A stretch of 64,000 nt of DNA from Vibrio zhugei (GCF_003716875.1 NZ_CP033078.1:2790001-2854000); one strand, 5' to 3'; shown: positions 27,746-39,865, counted from the stretch's first letter. Notes: generated by a model not told the origin, from the sequence alone. Program-made: numbers and translations.

Positions 27746-27821
27746 CCATTTTTGTAAGTTTTTTTCATGAAGAGTTGGTTACATAACAGGTGGGCACGCG
27801 TCTATATAAGAAATACCTTAT

Positions 27822-27855
27822 AAAAAACGAGCGTTTAATAAACGCTCGTTTTTTG
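27822..27855 (-). terminator. Terminator of polA
   Basis: AACGAGCGTTTAATAAACGCTCGTT hairpin (stem of about 10 bp) flanked by A6 and T6, directly after the polA stop on the minus strand. Confidence 0.9.
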
Positions 27856-27879
27856 TTCTCTCGCTTTAAAAAGGCGGAC

Positions 27880-30669
27880 TTAGTGGGCTTGATCCCAGTT
27901 ATCGCCATGTCCAGCTTCAGCAATCAGTGGGACATTAAGCTCCGCTGCCGATTCCATCAATGAGCGAACTTTGCTTTCAACCTCTTCGAGGTGCGCTTCT
28001 TGAACTTCTAACACCAGTTCATCGTGAACTTGCATTAAGAGACGTACACGTCCCTGACCTTCGTTCTCAATCCACTCATCCACCAGCAGCATGGCTTTTT
28101 TAATGATATCCGCGGCTGTTCCTTGCATCGGTGCATTGATCGCGGCTCGTTCTGCCGCTTTACGACGCATACCATTACGTGACGAGATCTCTGGCAGGTG
28201 TAAACGACGACCATAAATGGTTTCGACATAACCTTGATTCGCAGCGCGGCTACGCGTGTCTTCCATATACTGCATCACACCAGGGTAACGCTCGAAATAC
28301 GTGTCCATGTAGTGCTGCGCTTCATGGCGAGGAATGCCTAACTGCTTCGCGAGACCAAACGCACTCATTCCATAGATCAAACCAAAGTTAACTGCCTTAG
28401 CCTTACGACGTTGCTCGTGCGTCACTTGGTCGAGGGTTGTGCCTAGAATTTCAGCCGCAGTGGCTGAGTGAATGTCTTTCCCCTCTTTAAATGCCGACAA
28501 TAGCGCAGCATCGCCAGATAAGTGCGCCATAATGCGTAATTCAATCTGCGAGTAGTCGACCGCCATGATTTTATACCCATGCGGAGCAACAAAGGCTTGG
28601 CGGATTCGACGCCCTTCTTCATTACGCACTGGAATATTTTGTAAGTTCGGCTCGGTAGAGGATAAACGACCTGTCGCTGTCACCGCCTGATGATAAGACG
28701 TGTGAACGCGTCCAGTGTCAGCATTGATCATTTTCGGTAGCTTATCGGTATAAGTTGATTTCAGTTTCGCCAACCCACGATATTCAAGGATCACCGCTGG
28801 TAACGGGTAGTCTAACGCTAACTCCTGCAACACTTCTTCATTGGTGGAAGGAGCACCCGATGGGGTTTTCTTGACCACTGGCAGCTCCATCTTATCAAAG
28901 AGAATGGCTTGCAACTGCTTCGGTGAACCAAGATTGAACTCTTGTCCGGCAATGTCATAGGCTTTTTGTTCTAACTCATCAAGACGCTGAGCCAGCTCCT
29001 GAGATTGCGCACTCAATACCATGTCATCAATCAATACGCCGGTGCGCTCCATGCGTGACAGAACAGGCACTAATGGAATCTCTATATTGTTGTAAATGGT
29101 TTCCAGTGAATCATCAACTTCCATTTGCTGTTGTAACGCATGATGCAAACGCAGCGTCACATCCGCATCTTCTGCCGCATAAGGCCCGGCAGTATCCAAT
29201 TCGATTTGATTAAACGTGAGCTGTGCTTTGCCTTTGCCCGCAATCTGTTCGAAGGAAATACAACTGTGCTGTAAAAAGCGCAACGCCAAGCTGTCCATAT
29301 CGTGCTTGCCACCGACACTGTTATAGACGTAAGACGCCAACATTGTATCGTGCTTAATGCCTTGCATATGAATGTCATAACGCGCGAGCACACTCATATC
29401 GTATTTTAAATTTTGTCCAACTTTGGCTAAATTTGCGTCTTCTAACAGCGGTTTTAACTGCGCTAAAACCCAGCTTCTCTCTAGCTGCTCTGGGGCATCC
29501 AGATAATCATGCGCCACCGGAACATAAGCCGCTTGGCCCTCTTCAACCGCAAACGATACGCCGACTAAATTGGCCACCATGTAATTTAAGCTATCGGTTT
29601 CCGTATCAAACGCGACCACGTCTGCCGCTGTTAATTTCTCCAGCCATTCACTGAAGGTCGCTTTATCTAAAATAGTGACATACTGACTGCGATCAATCTT
29701 AGCCGCACTGGCTTGTAGCGCTTTTTTATCCGATGTTTGGTAACGGCCGGCACTGGATTTTTCATCAGCGACAACCACCCCATCCCCACCATCTAATAAC
29801 TCAGCGAGCCACGATTTAAAAGCAAGCTTGCCATACAATTCAATCAACGCATCCACATCAGGCTTAGTCTTGTCGAGATCGTGCGGAGCCAGCTTCATTT
29901 CAACATCGAGTTTAATGGTGGCTAATTCGTAGGAAAGCTCAGCTTCCGCCTTGTTATCCATCAGTTTTTTCGCCATGGTTTTTGAACCACGGAATCCTAA
30001 ATCCGCAATGGCATCCAGATTGTTATAAAGATCTTTTAGCCCGCCGATTCCTTGCAATAACGCCGTCGCCGTCTTGGCACCGACACCCGGCACCCCAGGG
30101 ATGTTATCCACTTTATCGCCCATCAACGCCAAATAGTCGATGATCAACTCCGGTGGGATCCCAAATTTATCCACCACCCCATCTCGATCCATCACAACAT
30201 TGGTCATGGTGTTGATTAACGTCACATTATCATCAACCAACTGAGCCATATCTTTATCGCCCGTGCTGATCAAGACCGGCATACCAGCTTGAGAAGCTTG
30301 CGAGGCCAGCGTACCAATCACATCATCCGCTTCAACGCCTTCATGGCAGATCAACGGCAAACCTAATGCTTTAATGATCGCGTGCAGTGGCTCGATTTGA
30401 CAGCGTAATTCGTCGGGCATCGCAGGACGATTCGCTTTGTATTCGGCATACATCTCATCACGAAACGTCTTACCTTTTGCATCAAACACGACCGCGATGC
30501 GGTCCGAAGAAAACTGACGCATCAAACTACGCACCATATTCACAACGCCAAACACCGCATTCGTTGGAATATCACCATTACTCATTGTGCTTGGGTAAGC
30601 GTGAAATGCACGGTAAAGATAAGAAGAGCCATCAATCAAAATCAGTGGATTATCAGGTATGCGAGCCAT
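27880..30669 (-). CDS. polA: DNA polymerase I PolA
   Basis: DNA polymerase I removes RNA primers, fills gaps and acts in repair. The 929-residue protein has all three domains: 5'-3' exonuclease (about 1-290, [20 protein letters not shown] region), 3'-5' proofreading exonuclease with VAFDTETDS and [10 protein letters not shown] intact, and polymerase with motif [18 protein letters not shown], motif [17 protein letters not shown] and motif [11 protein letters not shown]. Both exonuclease and polymerase residues look complete. DnaA boxes lie in the upstream region. Confidence 0.97.
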   Translation of the reverse strand: MARIPDNPLILIDGSSYLYRAFHAYPSTMSNGDIPTNAVFGVVNMVRSLMRQFSSDRIAVVFDAKGKTFRDEMYAEYKANRPAMPDELRCQIEPLHAIIKALGLPLICHEGVEADDVIGTLASQASQAGMPVLISTGDKDMAQLVDDNVTLINTMTNVVMDRDGVVDKFGIPPELIIDYLALMGDKVDNIPGVPGVGAKTATALLQGIGGLKDLYNNLDAIADLGFRGSKTMAKKLMDNKAEAELSYELATIKLDVEMKLAPHDLDKTKPDVDALIELYGKLAFKSWLAELLDGGDGVVVADEKSSAGRYQTSDKKALQASAAKIDRSQYVTILDKATFSEWLEKLTAADVVAFDTETDSLNYMVANLVGVSFAVEEGQAAYVPVAHDYLDAPEQLERSWVLAQLKPLLEDANLAKVGQNLKYDMSVLARYDIHMQGIKHDTMLASYVYNSVGGKHDMDSLALRFLQHSCISFEQIAGKGKAQLTFNQIELDTAGPYAAEDADVTLRLHHALQQQMEVDDSLETIYNNIEIPLVPVLSRMERTGVLIDDMVLSAQSQELAQRLDELEQKAYDIAGQEFNLGSPKQLQAILFDKMELPVVKKTPSGAPSTNEEVLQELALDYPLPAVILEYRGLAKLKSTYTDKLPKMINADTGRVHTSYHQAVTATGRLSSTEPNLQNIPVRNEEGRRIRQAFVAPHGYKIMAVDYSQIELRIMAHLSGDAALLSAFKEGKDIHSATAAEILGTTLDQVTHEQRRKAKAVNFGLIYGMSAFGLAKQLGIPRHEAQHYMDTYFERYPGVMQYMEDTRSRAANQGYVETIYGRRLHLPEISSRNGMRRKAAERAAINAPMQGTAADIIKKAMLLVDEWIENEGQGRVRLLMQVHDELVLEVQEAHLEEVESKVRSLMESAAELNVPLIAEAGHGDNWDQAH

Positions 30670-31081
30670 AATTGTATGTTGTCCAAATGAGAAATCGGTT
30701 TATGCCGTAAGAATGCCACGACTGCTCTTGGGTTTCCATTGACAACCTAACAACAGGATACATTTTTCTCGTTCAATTATTCCACAAAACATCGCTCTCC
30801 TGTGGATAACTCTGTTCATACTTTTTATCCACTGGTTATTAAACCATCGTCAACAGCCAAAAAATAACAAATAACTAATTGAAAAATAAATGAATAATTA
30901 TAGATCTAATGAAGAGAAAAGGATCTTTTCCTGATCGAGCACTGTGGACAATATATTGGCATCTTATTTTGATTATCAGAGATAAGTCAGGATCTTATTG
31001 CAGAAGGTTTGTTCAACCCGCCGCAAAAGACACAAACACACCTTGAATACAGCAGGATCAATGGGACATGATACGAGACAT
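30670..31081. promoter_or_regulatory. polA upstream region with DnaA boxes and clustered GATC sites
   Basis: This AT-rich 412-bp leader has one perfect DnaA box on the minus strand (TTATCCACA, 30801-30809) and near-matches TTATCCACT (plus, 30825-30833) and TTGTCCACA (minus, 30943-30951). Five GATC sites fall between 30903 and 31059. DnaA is reported to stimulate polA expression in E. coli, which would explain the boxes. No gene is supported here. Confidence 0.6.
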
Positions 31082-31280
31082 AAAAAAAGCGACATCCGAA
31101 GATGTCGCTGAGCTATATAGGATAAATGACATACTGAGTCACTTTTCCTGAAAGCCGAATATACACTGGAAGCAATGTGAGCAATGTCATGCCAAAAAGA
31201 ATATCGGACTCATTACTGATTCACCGCAATCACGATACGTGATGCACTGAATGTTGGTAATGACGTTATCCCTCAAGACA
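31082..31280 (-). ncRNA. ryhB: RyhB-type iron-responsive small RNA
   Basis: The minus strand at 31165-31188 contains GACATTGCTCACATTGCTTC plus CAGT, identical to the base-pairing core of E. coli RyhB. It ends at a strong terminator (AGCGACATC-TTCG-GATGTCGCT, then U7, 31082-31109). The promoter TTGATA-N16-TATTAT (-10 at 31286-31291) puts the 5' end near 31279, giving about 200 nt, longer than the 90 nt of E. coli but like the long Vibrio form. RyhB with Hfq represses iron-using proteins when Fur is inactive. It lies between polA and hemB. The 5' end is approximate. Confidence 0.9.
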
Positions 31281-31285
31281 ATGTA

Positions 31286-31336
31286 ATAATAACCATTCTC
31301 ATTTAATTATCAAGCAATAAATGAGAAAAATTATCA
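31286..31336 (-). promoter_or_regulatory. ryhB promoter with two candidate Fur boxes
   Basis: Read on the minus strand, TGATAAT-T-TTTCTCA (31322-31336) matches 12 of 14 positions of the 7-1-7 Fur consensus, and TGAGAAT-G-GTTATTA (31287-31301) matches 11 of 14 and covers the -10. The -35 TTGATA lies between them. This is the arrangement expected for iron repression of ryhB. Confidence 0.75.
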
Positions 31337-31407
31337 TTCAATATTTATAACTCAGAAAAAGGTGACTTATTGCACACTTTTTCTTCCCTTTTAGGATGAA
31401 ACGGCAT

Positions 31408-31438
31408 AAAAAAACCAGCTGATCACAGCTGGTTTTTG
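31408..31438 (-). terminator. Terminator of hemB
   Basis: AAAAAACCAGCTG / CAGCTGGTTTTT hairpin just after the hemB stop; a U-run follows on the minus strand. Confidence 0.88.
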
Positions 31439-31459
31439 AACATCGCTTCGTACGGTGTC

Positions 31460-32527
<1,068 letters not shown>

Positions 32528-32697
32528 TCACCTGAAGTGCAATACGCACTTAGGTTTATTGAGCGGCACTCTTGAAGTGTCTGTCTATAATATCACTCTC
32601 AGATTTGTGCGCCATAATCTGATGGAGAAAAACCCCCTGTACGCCAAGAGGCGGTGTCACGTATACTTTACCTTCGTCCTTTTTCGGAGACAGTACT

Positions 32698-33480
32698 ATG
32701 ATTGATACCCATGCCCATATCTATGCGAGTGAATTTGACCACGACCGTGATGCCGTCGTGCAACGCGCCATTGAGCAAGGTATTACGCAGATCTTATTAC
32801 CGAATATCGACCTCGAATCGATTGAGCCAATGCTCGCAACCGAAGCGGCCTATCCGAATCATTGCCGCTCGATGATGGGACTTCATCCTTGCTATGTTGA
32901 TGACACGGTCGATGACACCCTGAATACGATTTATCAATGGTTTGATAAACACCCCTTCATCGCAGTGGGTGAAATTGGTATCGACTTATATTGGGATAGC
33001 ACCTTTAAAAACCAGCAAGAGCAAGCGTTCATTACGCAGCTGCGCTGGGCAAAAGAAAAAAATCTCCCCGTGGTGATTCACACGCGCGACAGTATGCAAG
33101 AAACCCTCGCCTTATTACGCAGTGAGCAAGATGGCCGTTTACGTGGTGTCTTTCATTGCTTTGGGGGAAGCTTAGACGAAGCAAAGGCCATCAACGAGCT
33201 TGGCTTTCACGTGGGGATCGGTGGCGTATCTACCTTCAAAAATGGCGGAATGGACACCGTTATTCCTCATTTAGATATGAACTTCGTGATTTTGGAAACG
33301 GACTGTCCTTATCTGGCTCCGGTCCCTCACCGCGGTAAACGCAATGAACCAGCTTATACACGATTAGTCTTAGAGCGCATCGTCTCATTGACAAATTACT
33401 CAGAAATAGAGATGGATGAGATCACGACGCGAAATGCGTTAAATCTCTTCGATCGTCTCAAAAGTGAAACAACAAAATGA
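32698..33480 (+). CDS. TatD family metal-dependent hydrolase / DNase
   Basis: A 260-residue TIM-barrel metallohydrolase. The metal ligands are visible: MIDTHAHIYA (HxH), GEIGIDLYWD (Glu), VIHTRD (His), FHCFGG (His) and LETDCPYLAP (Asp). TatD-family proteins are deoxyribonucleases with 3'-5' exonuclease activity; despite the name they are not part of protein export. The family has several paralogues (TatD, YcfH, YjjV), so no exact symbol is given. In this genome region it faces tatC. Confidence 0.88.
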   Translation: MIDTHAHIYASEFDHDRDAVVQRAIEQGITQILLPNIDLESIEPMLATEAAYPNHCRSMMGLHPCYVDDTVDDTLNTIYQWFDKHPFIAVGEIGIDLYWDSTFKNQQEQAFITQLRWAKEKNLPVVIHTRDSMQETLALLRSEQDGRLRGVFHCFGGSLDEAKAINELGFHVGIGGVSTFKNGGMDTVIPHLDMNFVILETDCPYLAPVPHRGKRNEPAYTRLVLERIVSLTNYSEIEMDEITTRNALNLFDRLKSETTK

Positions 33481-33572
33481 GGTAAAAAGAATTTAGCCGG
33501 ACAAATATCACATATAATGCTCAGACATAAAGTATAAAATATAATCAACCGAGCAAAAACGGTACTACTCCT

Positions 33573-33722
33573 ATGGTTGACAACGTAACGACACATGAAC
33601 ACGGCAAATGTGATCATAAAAACTACTTAGAACGCCAGCATCGAACCTGGCTGCAAAAGTTGTTCGGCATAAAAGAAGTCTACCGCTGTAGTCGATGTGG
33701 CGGTAAAATTACGCTGAAATAA
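33573..33722 (+). CDS. Small 49-residue zinc-ribbon-like protein
   Basis: The frame encodes MVDNVTTHEHGKCDHKNYLE, continues RQHRTWLQKLFGIKEVYRCS, and ends RCGGKITLK. CRSRC-like YRCSRCGGK near the C-terminus and HEHGKCDH near the N-terminus could together bind one zinc. No strong ribosome site is visible, but the frame ends 3 nt before a strong terminator, and the knuckle pattern is unlikely by chance. It lies 92 nt after tatD. Family and function are not recognised. Confidence 0.65.
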   Translation: MVDNVTTHEHGKCDHKNYLERQHRTWLQKLFGIKEVYRCSRCGGKITLK

Positions 33723-33725
33723 TAT

Positions 33726-33757
33726 AAAAAAAGCGACCATTGCGGTCGCTTTTTTTT
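33726..33757. terminator. Bidirectional terminator
   Basis: AGCGACC-ATTGC-GGTCGCT with flanking A7 and T8, between the zinc-ribbon gene and tatC. Confidence 0.92.
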
Positions 33758-34514
33758 ATTCGGTGGCTTCGGACTCATCCTCGCTATCACGGCGCACATA
33801 AAACTTCGCAAAAAATAATCCGATTTCAAATAACAAACACATTGGAATCGCTAGCAATGTCTGAGAAATAATATCCGGAGGCGTTAATAGCATCCCGATG
33901 ACAAACGCGGCTACGACGATATATGGCCGCTTTGCTTTCAAACTTTGCACATCGGTCGCCCCGGTCCAGCACAGCAAAATGATAGCAACAGGCACTTCAA
34001 AGGCGATACCAAAAGCCATAAACAAAGATAAGACAAAGTCCAAATAACTGGTAATGTCAGTCATGAACTCTACCCCACCTAAAGAAATGGTCGTGAAAAA
34101 GCCAAAAATCAAGGGAAACACGACAAAATACGCAAAGGCAACACCGCCATAAAACAGCACCGAGCTAGAAATCAATAACGGAAAAATTAAACGTTGCTCA
34201 TGCTTATATAACCCCGGAGCGACAAACGCCCACACCTGATGAAGTATGAACGGTATCGACAAGAAGACGGCGACAATCAACGTGAGCTTTAACGGGGTAA
34301 ATAACGGTGAAGCCACATCCGTCGCGATCATACTTGCGCCAGCGGGCAAGCGCTCAACTAATGGATGAGAAACAAATTCATAAATTTTATTGGAAAAATA
34401 GACCAAGCCCAGGAAAACGACCATCACCGCTGCAATGCTGCGTAAAATGCGATTACGTAGCTCAAGCAGATGAGAAATGAGCGGCTGGCTTTGTTCTGGT
34501 TCAACTGAAGACAT
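33756..34514 (-). CDS. tatC: Sec-independent protein translocase TatC
   Basis: TatC is the twin-arginine signal receptor and core of the Tat translocon in the inner membrane. The 252-residue protein has six transmembrane helices. [13 protein letters not shown] at the N-terminus contains the conserved Glu-Leu-Arg motif, and [10 protein letters not shown] and [12 protein letters not shown] are further signatures. The start at 34514 ([19 protein letters not shown]) is preferred to 34538. It is the last gene of tatABC. Confidence 0.96.
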   Translation of the reverse strand: MSSVEPEQSQPLISHLLELRNRILRSIAAVMVVFLGLVYFSNKIYEFVSHPLVERLPAGASMIATDVASPLFTPLKLTLIVAVFLSIPFILHQVWAFVAPGLYKHEQRLIFPLLISSSVLFYGGVAFAYFVVFPLIFGFFTTISLGGVEFMTDITSYLDFVLSLFMAFGIAFEVPVAIILLCWTGATDVQSLKAKRPYIVVAAFVIGMLLTPPDIISQTLLAIPMCLLFEIGLFFAKFYVRRDSEDESEATE

Positions 34515-34565
34515 TGAAACCTCATATTGACAAGTCAAAAGAGTTACCCGAGTCAGGTAACTCCC

Positions 34566-34973
34566 TTAGGACACATGATTATTAGGTTTATCGACCCCAT
34601 CCGCCGCAGAGTCCACACGCTCGTGCTGAGCCGTTTTTTCGTTGGTCTCTTGAGTCGGGCCTTCCGACTGAGAGCCCTGCGAAAAAGACTGCTGCACTTC
34701 CCGTGCTGAGTGCTTTAAATCATCCACGGTTTTTTGTAGCTCTGGAGACAGATCCTTGATATCCATTTTCTTCTCCGCTTTCCGTAGATTTTCTTGTAGC
34801 TCCTGAATTTTTAACTCTTTGGTTAATTCATCTTTGACGTTATTCGCCATACTCTTCGCGGCGCCAACAAATTTCATTACCGTACGAATCGCATGAGGTA
34901 ATCGCTCAGGCCCCAGAACAACGAGTGCGACAATGGAGATCAATACCAATTCCCAAAAGCCGATATCAAACAC
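34566..34973 (-). CDS. tatB: Sec-independent protein translocase TatB
   Basis: A 135-residue TatB. It has an N-terminal membrane helix (MFDIGFWELVLISIVALVVLGPERLP), with the conserved GPERLP hinge, an amphipathic helix (about 25-60) and a longer charged tail than TatA. TatB binds signal peptides with TatC. It starts 3 nt after the tatA stop. Confidence 0.95.
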   Translation of the reverse strand: MFDIGFWELVLISIVALVVLGPERLPHAIRTVMKFVGAAKSMANNVKDELTKELKIQELQENLRKAEKKMDIKDLSPELQKTVDDLKHSAREVQQSFSQGSQSEGPTQETNEKTAQHERVDSAADGVDKPNNHVS

Positions 34974-34976
34974 TAT

Positions 34977-35225
34977 CTATGCCTGCTCTTTATCATGTTT
35001 TTTCTCAGTGGATGCACTGTCTGCGGTTTCTTTATGAGACAGGTTTGGGTTCTTTTCACTTTCCGATTGCTGGCTCGATGAGCTGTCATCGTCTTCCATG
35101 GCTTTCTTAAACCCTTTGACGGCACCACCAACATCACTACCAATATTACGCAGTTTTTTCGTTCCAAACAGCACAACCACAATCAACGCAATAATCAATA
35201 GTTGCCAGATACTAATTCCACCCAT
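34977..35225 (-). CDS. tatA: Sec-independent protein translocase TatA
   Basis: An 82-residue TatA, the subunit that oligomerises to form the transport pathway. The start [20 protein letters not shown] is a single membrane helix, followed by [23 protein letters not shown], the FGTKKLR hinge and amphipathic helix (cited in part: [11 protein letters not shown]). An acidic, Ser-rich tail follows. It is the first gene of tatABC, 36 bp after ubiB on the same strand. Confidence 0.96.
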   Translation of the reverse strand: MGGISIWQLLIIALIVVVLFGTKKLRNIGSDVGGAVKGFKKAMEDDDSSSSQQSESEKNPNLSHKETADSASTEKKHDKEQA

Positions 35226-35261
35226 ATTTTTTACTCCAATATCAATAATTCATTCAAGCTA

Positions 35262-36896
35262 TTAACGACGATAAGTCCGCCAGCTCAATAACCATGAAAC
35301 ACCACCTAAAATACCGCTAATCCAAGCCGGTGTCTCTTGTTGATTGGTGAGGAAAATCGTTGAGCAAATGATCAACGTTGCTCCTACGCCTAATAAAAAT
35401 TTTCCCGTCGAATGTTGCTTCTTCGTCTCGCGGTACCCCACATACAAAGAATCCACTCGCTGATTCATCATACGGCCTTGTTGCAGGCTGTCGTATAACA
35501 ATTCGGGTAATTCAGGTAATTTCTCTATCCAGTGTGGTGCTTTCTCTTTTAACGTCGTAAACAACGCTTGCGGACCGACTTGTTCTAACATCCAAGTCTC
35601 AAGGAAAGGCTTGGCAGTTTGCCATAAATCCAACTGTGGATACAGTTGACGCCCTAAGCCTTCCACATATAACAACGTTTTCTGTAGTAAGACCAACTGG
35701 GGCTGAACTTCCATATTGAAGCGCCGGGCGGTATTAAACAGATTGAGCAGAACATGGCCAAAGGAAATATCACATAGAGGCTTAGCAAAAATCGGCTCAC
35801 AAACAATACGTATCGCGACTTCAAATTCATCAATATTCGTATCATAAGGGACCCAGCCGGAATCCACATGCAATTGAGCGACTTTACGATAATCACGATT
35901 AAAGAAAGCTAAAAAGTTTTCCGCCAGATAACGCTTATCCTCACTATGTAAGGTACCAACAATACCACAATCTAAACCAATCCATTGTGGGTTTTCCGGA
36001 CGTTCCGCATTCACAAACACGTTGCCTGGATGCATATCGGCATGAAAAAAGCTATCTCGGAAGACTTGGGTAAAGAAGACCGTAACACCACGTTCCGCCA
36101 GCAGCTTCATGTCAGTGCCTTTGGAAACGATCGTGTCGACATCCGAAACTTGAATGGCATAAATACGCTCGGAGACCATTACGGTTTCATGACTAAAATC
36201 ACTATAGACTTCCGGCACATAAAGCTCATCACTACCCAAGAAATTACGCCGTAGATGAATCGCATTCGCCGCTTCCCGACGAAGATCTAACTCATCAATT
36301 AACGTCTTCTGATACTCTTTAATGACTTCGACAGGCTTTAAGCGACGTGAGTGAGGCACACACTTAGAGACAATGTGCGCAAGACGGAACATTAATCGCA
36401 AATCGTCATCAATGACCGCACGTATATCAGGCCGAATGACTTTAATAACAATGTCTTTTTGATTGCTCTTTAACTGAGCGGTATGAACCTGAGCAATGGA
36501 TGCGGACGCTAATGGAGTGGTATCGAAATCATTGAACCATGTGTCGATCGGCCCGCCTAAAACGTCTTCAATTAATTGCTGAGCATGCTTCCCGTCAAAA
36601 GGCGCTACCTTGTCCTGAAGTAAGGCAAGTTGATCCGCAAGGTGTGGAGGGAACAGATCACGACGCGTTGACATCATCTGACCCAATTTAATCCATACCG
36701 GCCCCAATTGTTCTAACGCTAAACGTAAGCGCTCACCAACAGGCTTATCAGGGTGGCGGTTGCGAATCCAAAATACTGTTTTACGAGCCAGTAACGGACC
36801 TTTCGTTAACTGATGTACGGGCACTAGCTCATCTAACCCATACTCCAGCAGCACCTTGGTAATACGATATAAGCGCTTAATTTCTGACAACGTCAT
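35262..36896 (-). CDS. ubiB: Ubiquinone biosynthesis regulatory protein kinase-like UbiB
   Basis: A 544-residue ADCK/ABC1-family atypical kinase needed for ubiquinone synthesis, probably as an ATPase that mobilises precursors. The KxGQ motif is in [16 protein letters not shown] (about 89-104), the Ala-rich loop is [12 protein letters not shown], and [11 protein letters not shown] and [10 protein letters not shown] are the catalytic and metal-binding motifs. Two transmembrane helices close the C-terminus. It overlaps ubiJ by 4 nt and belongs to ubiE-ubiJ-ubiB. Confidence 0.95.
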   Translation of the reverse strand: MTLSEIKRLYRITKVLLEYGLDELVPVHQLTKGPLLARKTVFWIRNRHPDKPVGERLRLALEQLGPVWIKLGQMMSTRRDLFPPHLADQLALLQDKVAPFDGKHAQQLIEDVLGGPIDTWFNDFDTTPLASASIAQVHTAQLKSNQKDIVIKVIRPDIRAVIDDDLRLMFRLAHIVSKCVPHSRRLKPVEVIKEYQKTLIDELDLRREAANAIHLRRNFLGSDELYVPEVYSDFSHETVMVSERIYAIQVSDVDTIVSKGTDMKLLAERGVTVFFTQVFRDSFFHADMHPGNVFVNAERPENPQWIGLDCGIVGTLHSEDKRYLAENFLAFFNRDYRKVAQLHVDSGWVPYDTNIDEFEVAIRIVCEPIFAKPLCDISFGHVLLNLFNTARRFNMEVQPQLVLLQKTLLYVEGLGRQLYPQLDLWQTAKPFLETWMLEQVGPQALFTTLKEKAPHWIEKLPELPELLYDSLQQGRMMNQRVDSLYVGYRETKKQHSTGKFLLGVGATLIICSTIFLTNQQETPAWISGILGGVSWLLSWRTYRR

Positions 36897-37498
36897 AGAT
36901 CTTCCAGAATTTGTGTAAGTTTTGCTTCAATACGAGCCGCCTGACTTTTCACCTGATCCACCTGATCGCAATAATGTGCAATCTCCAACGATGTCGGAGC
37001 TAAGCGCCATTCTTCAGTGATCACCTGTCCAATGTGCCGTTGATGTTTGCGAGCATGAGAGGCCATTGTTTGGGTCAACGCTTTCATACTATGCACCGTG
37101 GAATGCGCGACCACATCGCCTGTCACACGCGACAACCATTCTTCAACGTTCGGCTTACATTCACTGATCAATTGTGCAAACTTTTGCGCGAGCTGAATGT
37201 CGCCTTTGAGCACCAACTTATCTTGCTTTATAAGCTGAGTAATGTTCGCCTGATCCTTCAATTCAGGTAACACCGCTAATTGCACCGATAAATAACAGTC
37301 TGGCGTAGCATCATAATGAGCTAACACATCCACTTGCTGGCTGAAGACGAATGTAAGCGTTTTATTCAGCTCCTTAAGATGCAGCTGTATCGTTCGCCCT
37401 TTTAAACGAGTCAAGCGTTTAAGTGAATCAGGGTTATCATTAATGAGGGTATTTAGCGCTCCCTCTATCACAGCGGTGACTAATGGTTCAAAGGGCAT
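36893..37498 (-). CDS. ubiJ: Ubiquinone biosynthesis accessory factor UbiJ
   Basis: A 201-residue protein with an SCP2 lipid-binding domain (about 15-115) and a C-terminal helical coiled coil ([21 protein letters not shown]). UbiJ binds ubiquinone intermediates in the soluble Ubi complex. [17 protein letters not shown] is typical. It lies between ubiE and ubiB, 11 nt from ubiE, the invariant enterobacterial and Vibrio order. Confidence 0.92.
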   Translation of the reverse strand: MPFEPLVTAVIEGALNTLINDNPDSLKRLTRLKGRTIQLHLKELNKTLTFVFSQQVDVLAHYDATPDCYLSVQLAVLPELKDQANITQLIKQDKLVLKGDIQLAQKFAQLISECKPNVEEWLSRVTGDVVAHSTVHSMKALTQTMASHARKHQRHIGQVITEEWRLAPTSLEIAHYCDQVDQVKSQAARIEAKLTQILEDL

Positions 37499-37509
37499 AG
37501 TATGTGGCC

Positions 37510-38289
37510 TTAAAATTTATAACCTCGGTGCAACGCGACAATTCCACCCGTCAAATTAAAATATTGTGCCTGCTCGAAACCTGCGGTCTCCATCATCCCT
37601 TTCAGTGTCTCTTGATCAGGGTGCATGCGAATCGACTCGGCGAGATAACGATAACTGTCGGCATCATTGGCAATGAGCTGTCCGATACGAGGAAGAACAT
37701 GGAAGGAATACGCATCGTACACTTTCGATAAGGGTTGAAGCAGCGGCTTAGAAAACTCGAGGATCAGTAAACGTCCACCAGGCTTGAGTACGCGGAACAT
37801 AGAACGAATTGCTTTGTCTTTATCAGTGACATTACGCAAGCAGAAGCTAATCGTAATGCAATCAAAATAATCATCAGGAAACGGCAGTTCTTCTGCATTG
37901 GCTTGTACATAATGCACATTATCCACAATACCATTATCACGCAGTTTGTCTCGGCCAACGTTCAGCATGGAGTTATTGATATCCGCCAGAACAACACGGC
38001 CGTCATCACCGACGATACGGGAGAACTTAGCGGTTAAATCCCCGGTTCCACCACCTAAATCGAGAATTTTTTGACCCGGCCTTGCGCCAGCGCAGTCGAT
38101 TGTAAAACGCTTCCAAAGGCGGTGAATACCGACGGACATCAAGTCATTCATAATGTCGTATTTTGTCGCCACAGACGTGAACACTTCCGCAACTTTGTTG
38201 GCTTTATCGGTCGTTTTTACAGTTTGAAAACCAAAATGGGTAGTGTCCTGATTCTCTTCTAAATTCGATTCTACACGGTTATCCGTCAT
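37510..38289 (-). CDS. ubiE: Ubiquinone/menaquinone C-methyltransferase UbiE
   Basis: UbiE methylates demethylmenaquinol and the benzoquinol precursor of ubiquinone. The protein has 259 residues from the ATG at 38289, which follows AGAGGAAGAG; the frame extends to 38322 without such a site. SAM motif I is [16 protein letters not shown] and the family motifs are [17 protein letters not shown] and [11 protein letters not shown]. It is the first gene of ubiEJB. Confidence 0.95.
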   Translation of the reverse strand: MTDNRVESNLEENQDTTHFGFQTVKTTDKANKVAEVFTSVATKYDIMNDLMSVGIHRLWKRFTIDCAGARPGQKILDLGGGTGDLTAKFSRIVGDDGRVVLADINNSMLNVGRDKLRDNGIVDNVHYVQANAEELPFPDDYFDCITISFCLRNVTDKDKAIRSMFRVLKPGGRLLILEFSKPLLQPLSKVYDAYSFHVLPRIGQLIANDADSYRYLAESIRMHPDQETLKGMMETAGFEQAQYFNLTGGIVALHRGYKF

Positions 38290-38338
38290 TTCTCTTCCTC
38301 TTAGGCACAGCCTAACTCTCAAACGGCGACTGGGGCTA

Positions 38339-39865
38339 TTAGTTTACTTTATCCTTTAACGGATGTCTTTCCGGCAAATCATTTTCCTGCTCGCCTTGCA
38401 TCGCTCTTTCTACAGTTTTGGGATGCATGGTTCGTTTTATTTCTACGCCAAGGTGTTTAAAGCCTTCCGCTTGCCGAATGGCATTGCCTCGACCCGTAGA
38501 TAACTTATTCATGGCACCTTGGTAACTTTGATTGGCCCGATCTAGAGTACTCCCTAATACTTCCATGTCATCAACAAATAAACGCAATTTATCGTAAAGT
38601 TTGCTTGCGCGCTCCGCGATAATCTGAGCATTTTGATTTTGCCTGTCATTGCGCCATAAATTATCGATGGTTCGTAACGCCACCAAGAGCGTGGTGGGAC
38701 TGACTAAAATAATATTTTGCTCCAGAGCATCATTCACCAAACTCGGATCCGCTTGAATGGCTACTTGGAACGCAGGCTCAACAGGAATAAACATTAAGAC
38801 ATAGTCTAAACTCGTTAACCCTTTTAGCTGATGATAATCTTTTTGGCTCAGTCCTTTAATATGACTACGCAACGCAATCAGGTGATCACTGAGCGCCTTC
38901 TCACGCGCAATGTCGTGCTCGGCATTAAAATAACGTTCATAGGCCACTAATGTCATTTTTGAATCAATGACCACTTGCTTGTCGTGGGGTAAGTACACAA
39001 TCACATCAGGCTGATAGCGCTTTCCCGCTTCATTTTGTAAGCTGACCTGAGTTTGATATTCATGCCCCTCGCGCAATCCAGACTCAGCCAAAACGCGAGC
39101 CAGCACGACCTCACCCCAATTCCCTTGCTGCTTGTTATCACCTTTCAACGCTTGTGTTAAGTTCACGGCTTCCTGCGCCATCTGTTCATTCAAACGCTGT
39201 AAATTTTTCAGCTCGTGGACTAAGGTGTGCCTTTCTTTTGACTCAGTATTAAAGCTATCGTTCACCTGACGCTTAAAACCGTCTAACTGTTCACGTAATG
39301 GATTTAAAATCGCCGACAAACTGTGTTGGTTTTGTTGATCCACTTTTGCCGTTTTGGCTTCAAATAATTGATTCGCCACCTGTTCAAACTGCTGCTTCAA
39401 GCGCTCTTCGGCTCGCTCAAGTAGCTCAACCTTTTCTTGATTAGACAGCATTTGCTGCTCGTGGCGAGCCTCTTGCTCCTTGAGTTGTACTTGGATCTGC
39501 GCTTTTTGCTCGCGAACACGATTAAGCTCATCAAGAGATTGTTGGCGTTCTTGCTTGACGGTCTCCAAATAACGCAGCTTCTCCATCGCTGCCATCACTT
39601 TACCGTGTGACTGCTTCAATTCGTACTCCGCTCGATCCCGCTGCTTATCGAGTTCATCCAACTCTTGATTGGCACGATCTAATGCCTGCTGTAAATGCGC
39701 TTGCTGCTGCTCATGCCACTGAATTTGGTCATCCAGCCGCTGCTGTAACAACTCCGATTTTAGCTGCAGTTTTTGTTTCACCCACCAGCTTGCGCCAGCG
39801 CCTGAAACCACGGCGGTCACTAGCGCCGCTATCAAGGTATCTTGATATTCAAAAATCCATTGCAT
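38339..39865 (-). CDS. rmuC: DNA recombination protein RmuC
   Basis: A 508-residue protein with an N-terminal membrane anchor (about 10-27, [19 protein letters not shown] in part), a very long coiled coil (about 30-230, Gln/Glu/Arg-rich) and a C-terminal RmuC nuclease-like domain ([24 protein letters not shown], [15 protein letters not shown]). RmuC limits recombination at inverted repeats. The start is uncertain between GTG 39871 and ATG 39865. It lies upstream of ubiE on the same strand, as in E. coli. Confidence 0.92.
   Translation of the reverse strand: MQWIFEYQDTLIAALVTAVVSGAGASWWVKQKLQLKSELLQQRLDDQIQWHEQQQAHLQQALDRANQELDELDKQRDRAEYELKQSHGKVMAAMEKLRYLETVKQERQQSLDELNRVREQKAQIQVQLKEQEARHEQQMLSNQEKVELLERAEERLKQQFEQVANQLFEAKTAKVDQQNQHSLSAILNPLREQLDGFKRQVNDSFNTESKERHTLVHELKNLQRLNEQMAQEAVNLTQALKGDNKQQGNWGEVVLARVLAESGLREGHEYQTQVSLQNEAGKRYQPDVIVYLPHDKQVVIDSKMTLVAYERYFNAEHDIAREKALSDHLIALRSHIKGLSQKDYHQLKGLTSLDYVLMFIPVEPAFQVAIQADPSLVNDALEQNIILVSPTTLLVALRTIDNLWRNDRQNQNAQIIAERASKLYDKLRLFVDDMEVLGSTLDRANQSYQGAMNKLSTGRGNAIRQAEGFKHLGVEIKRTMHPKTVERAMQGEQENDLPERHPLKDKVN

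Noticed and set aside
30670-31081. A replication origin upstream of polA
   Set aside because: DnaA boxes and GATC sites are present, but there is no full set of boxes or clear 13-mer array, and the Vibrio chromosome 1 origin is near mioC/gidA. Promoter regulation of polA explains the signal better.
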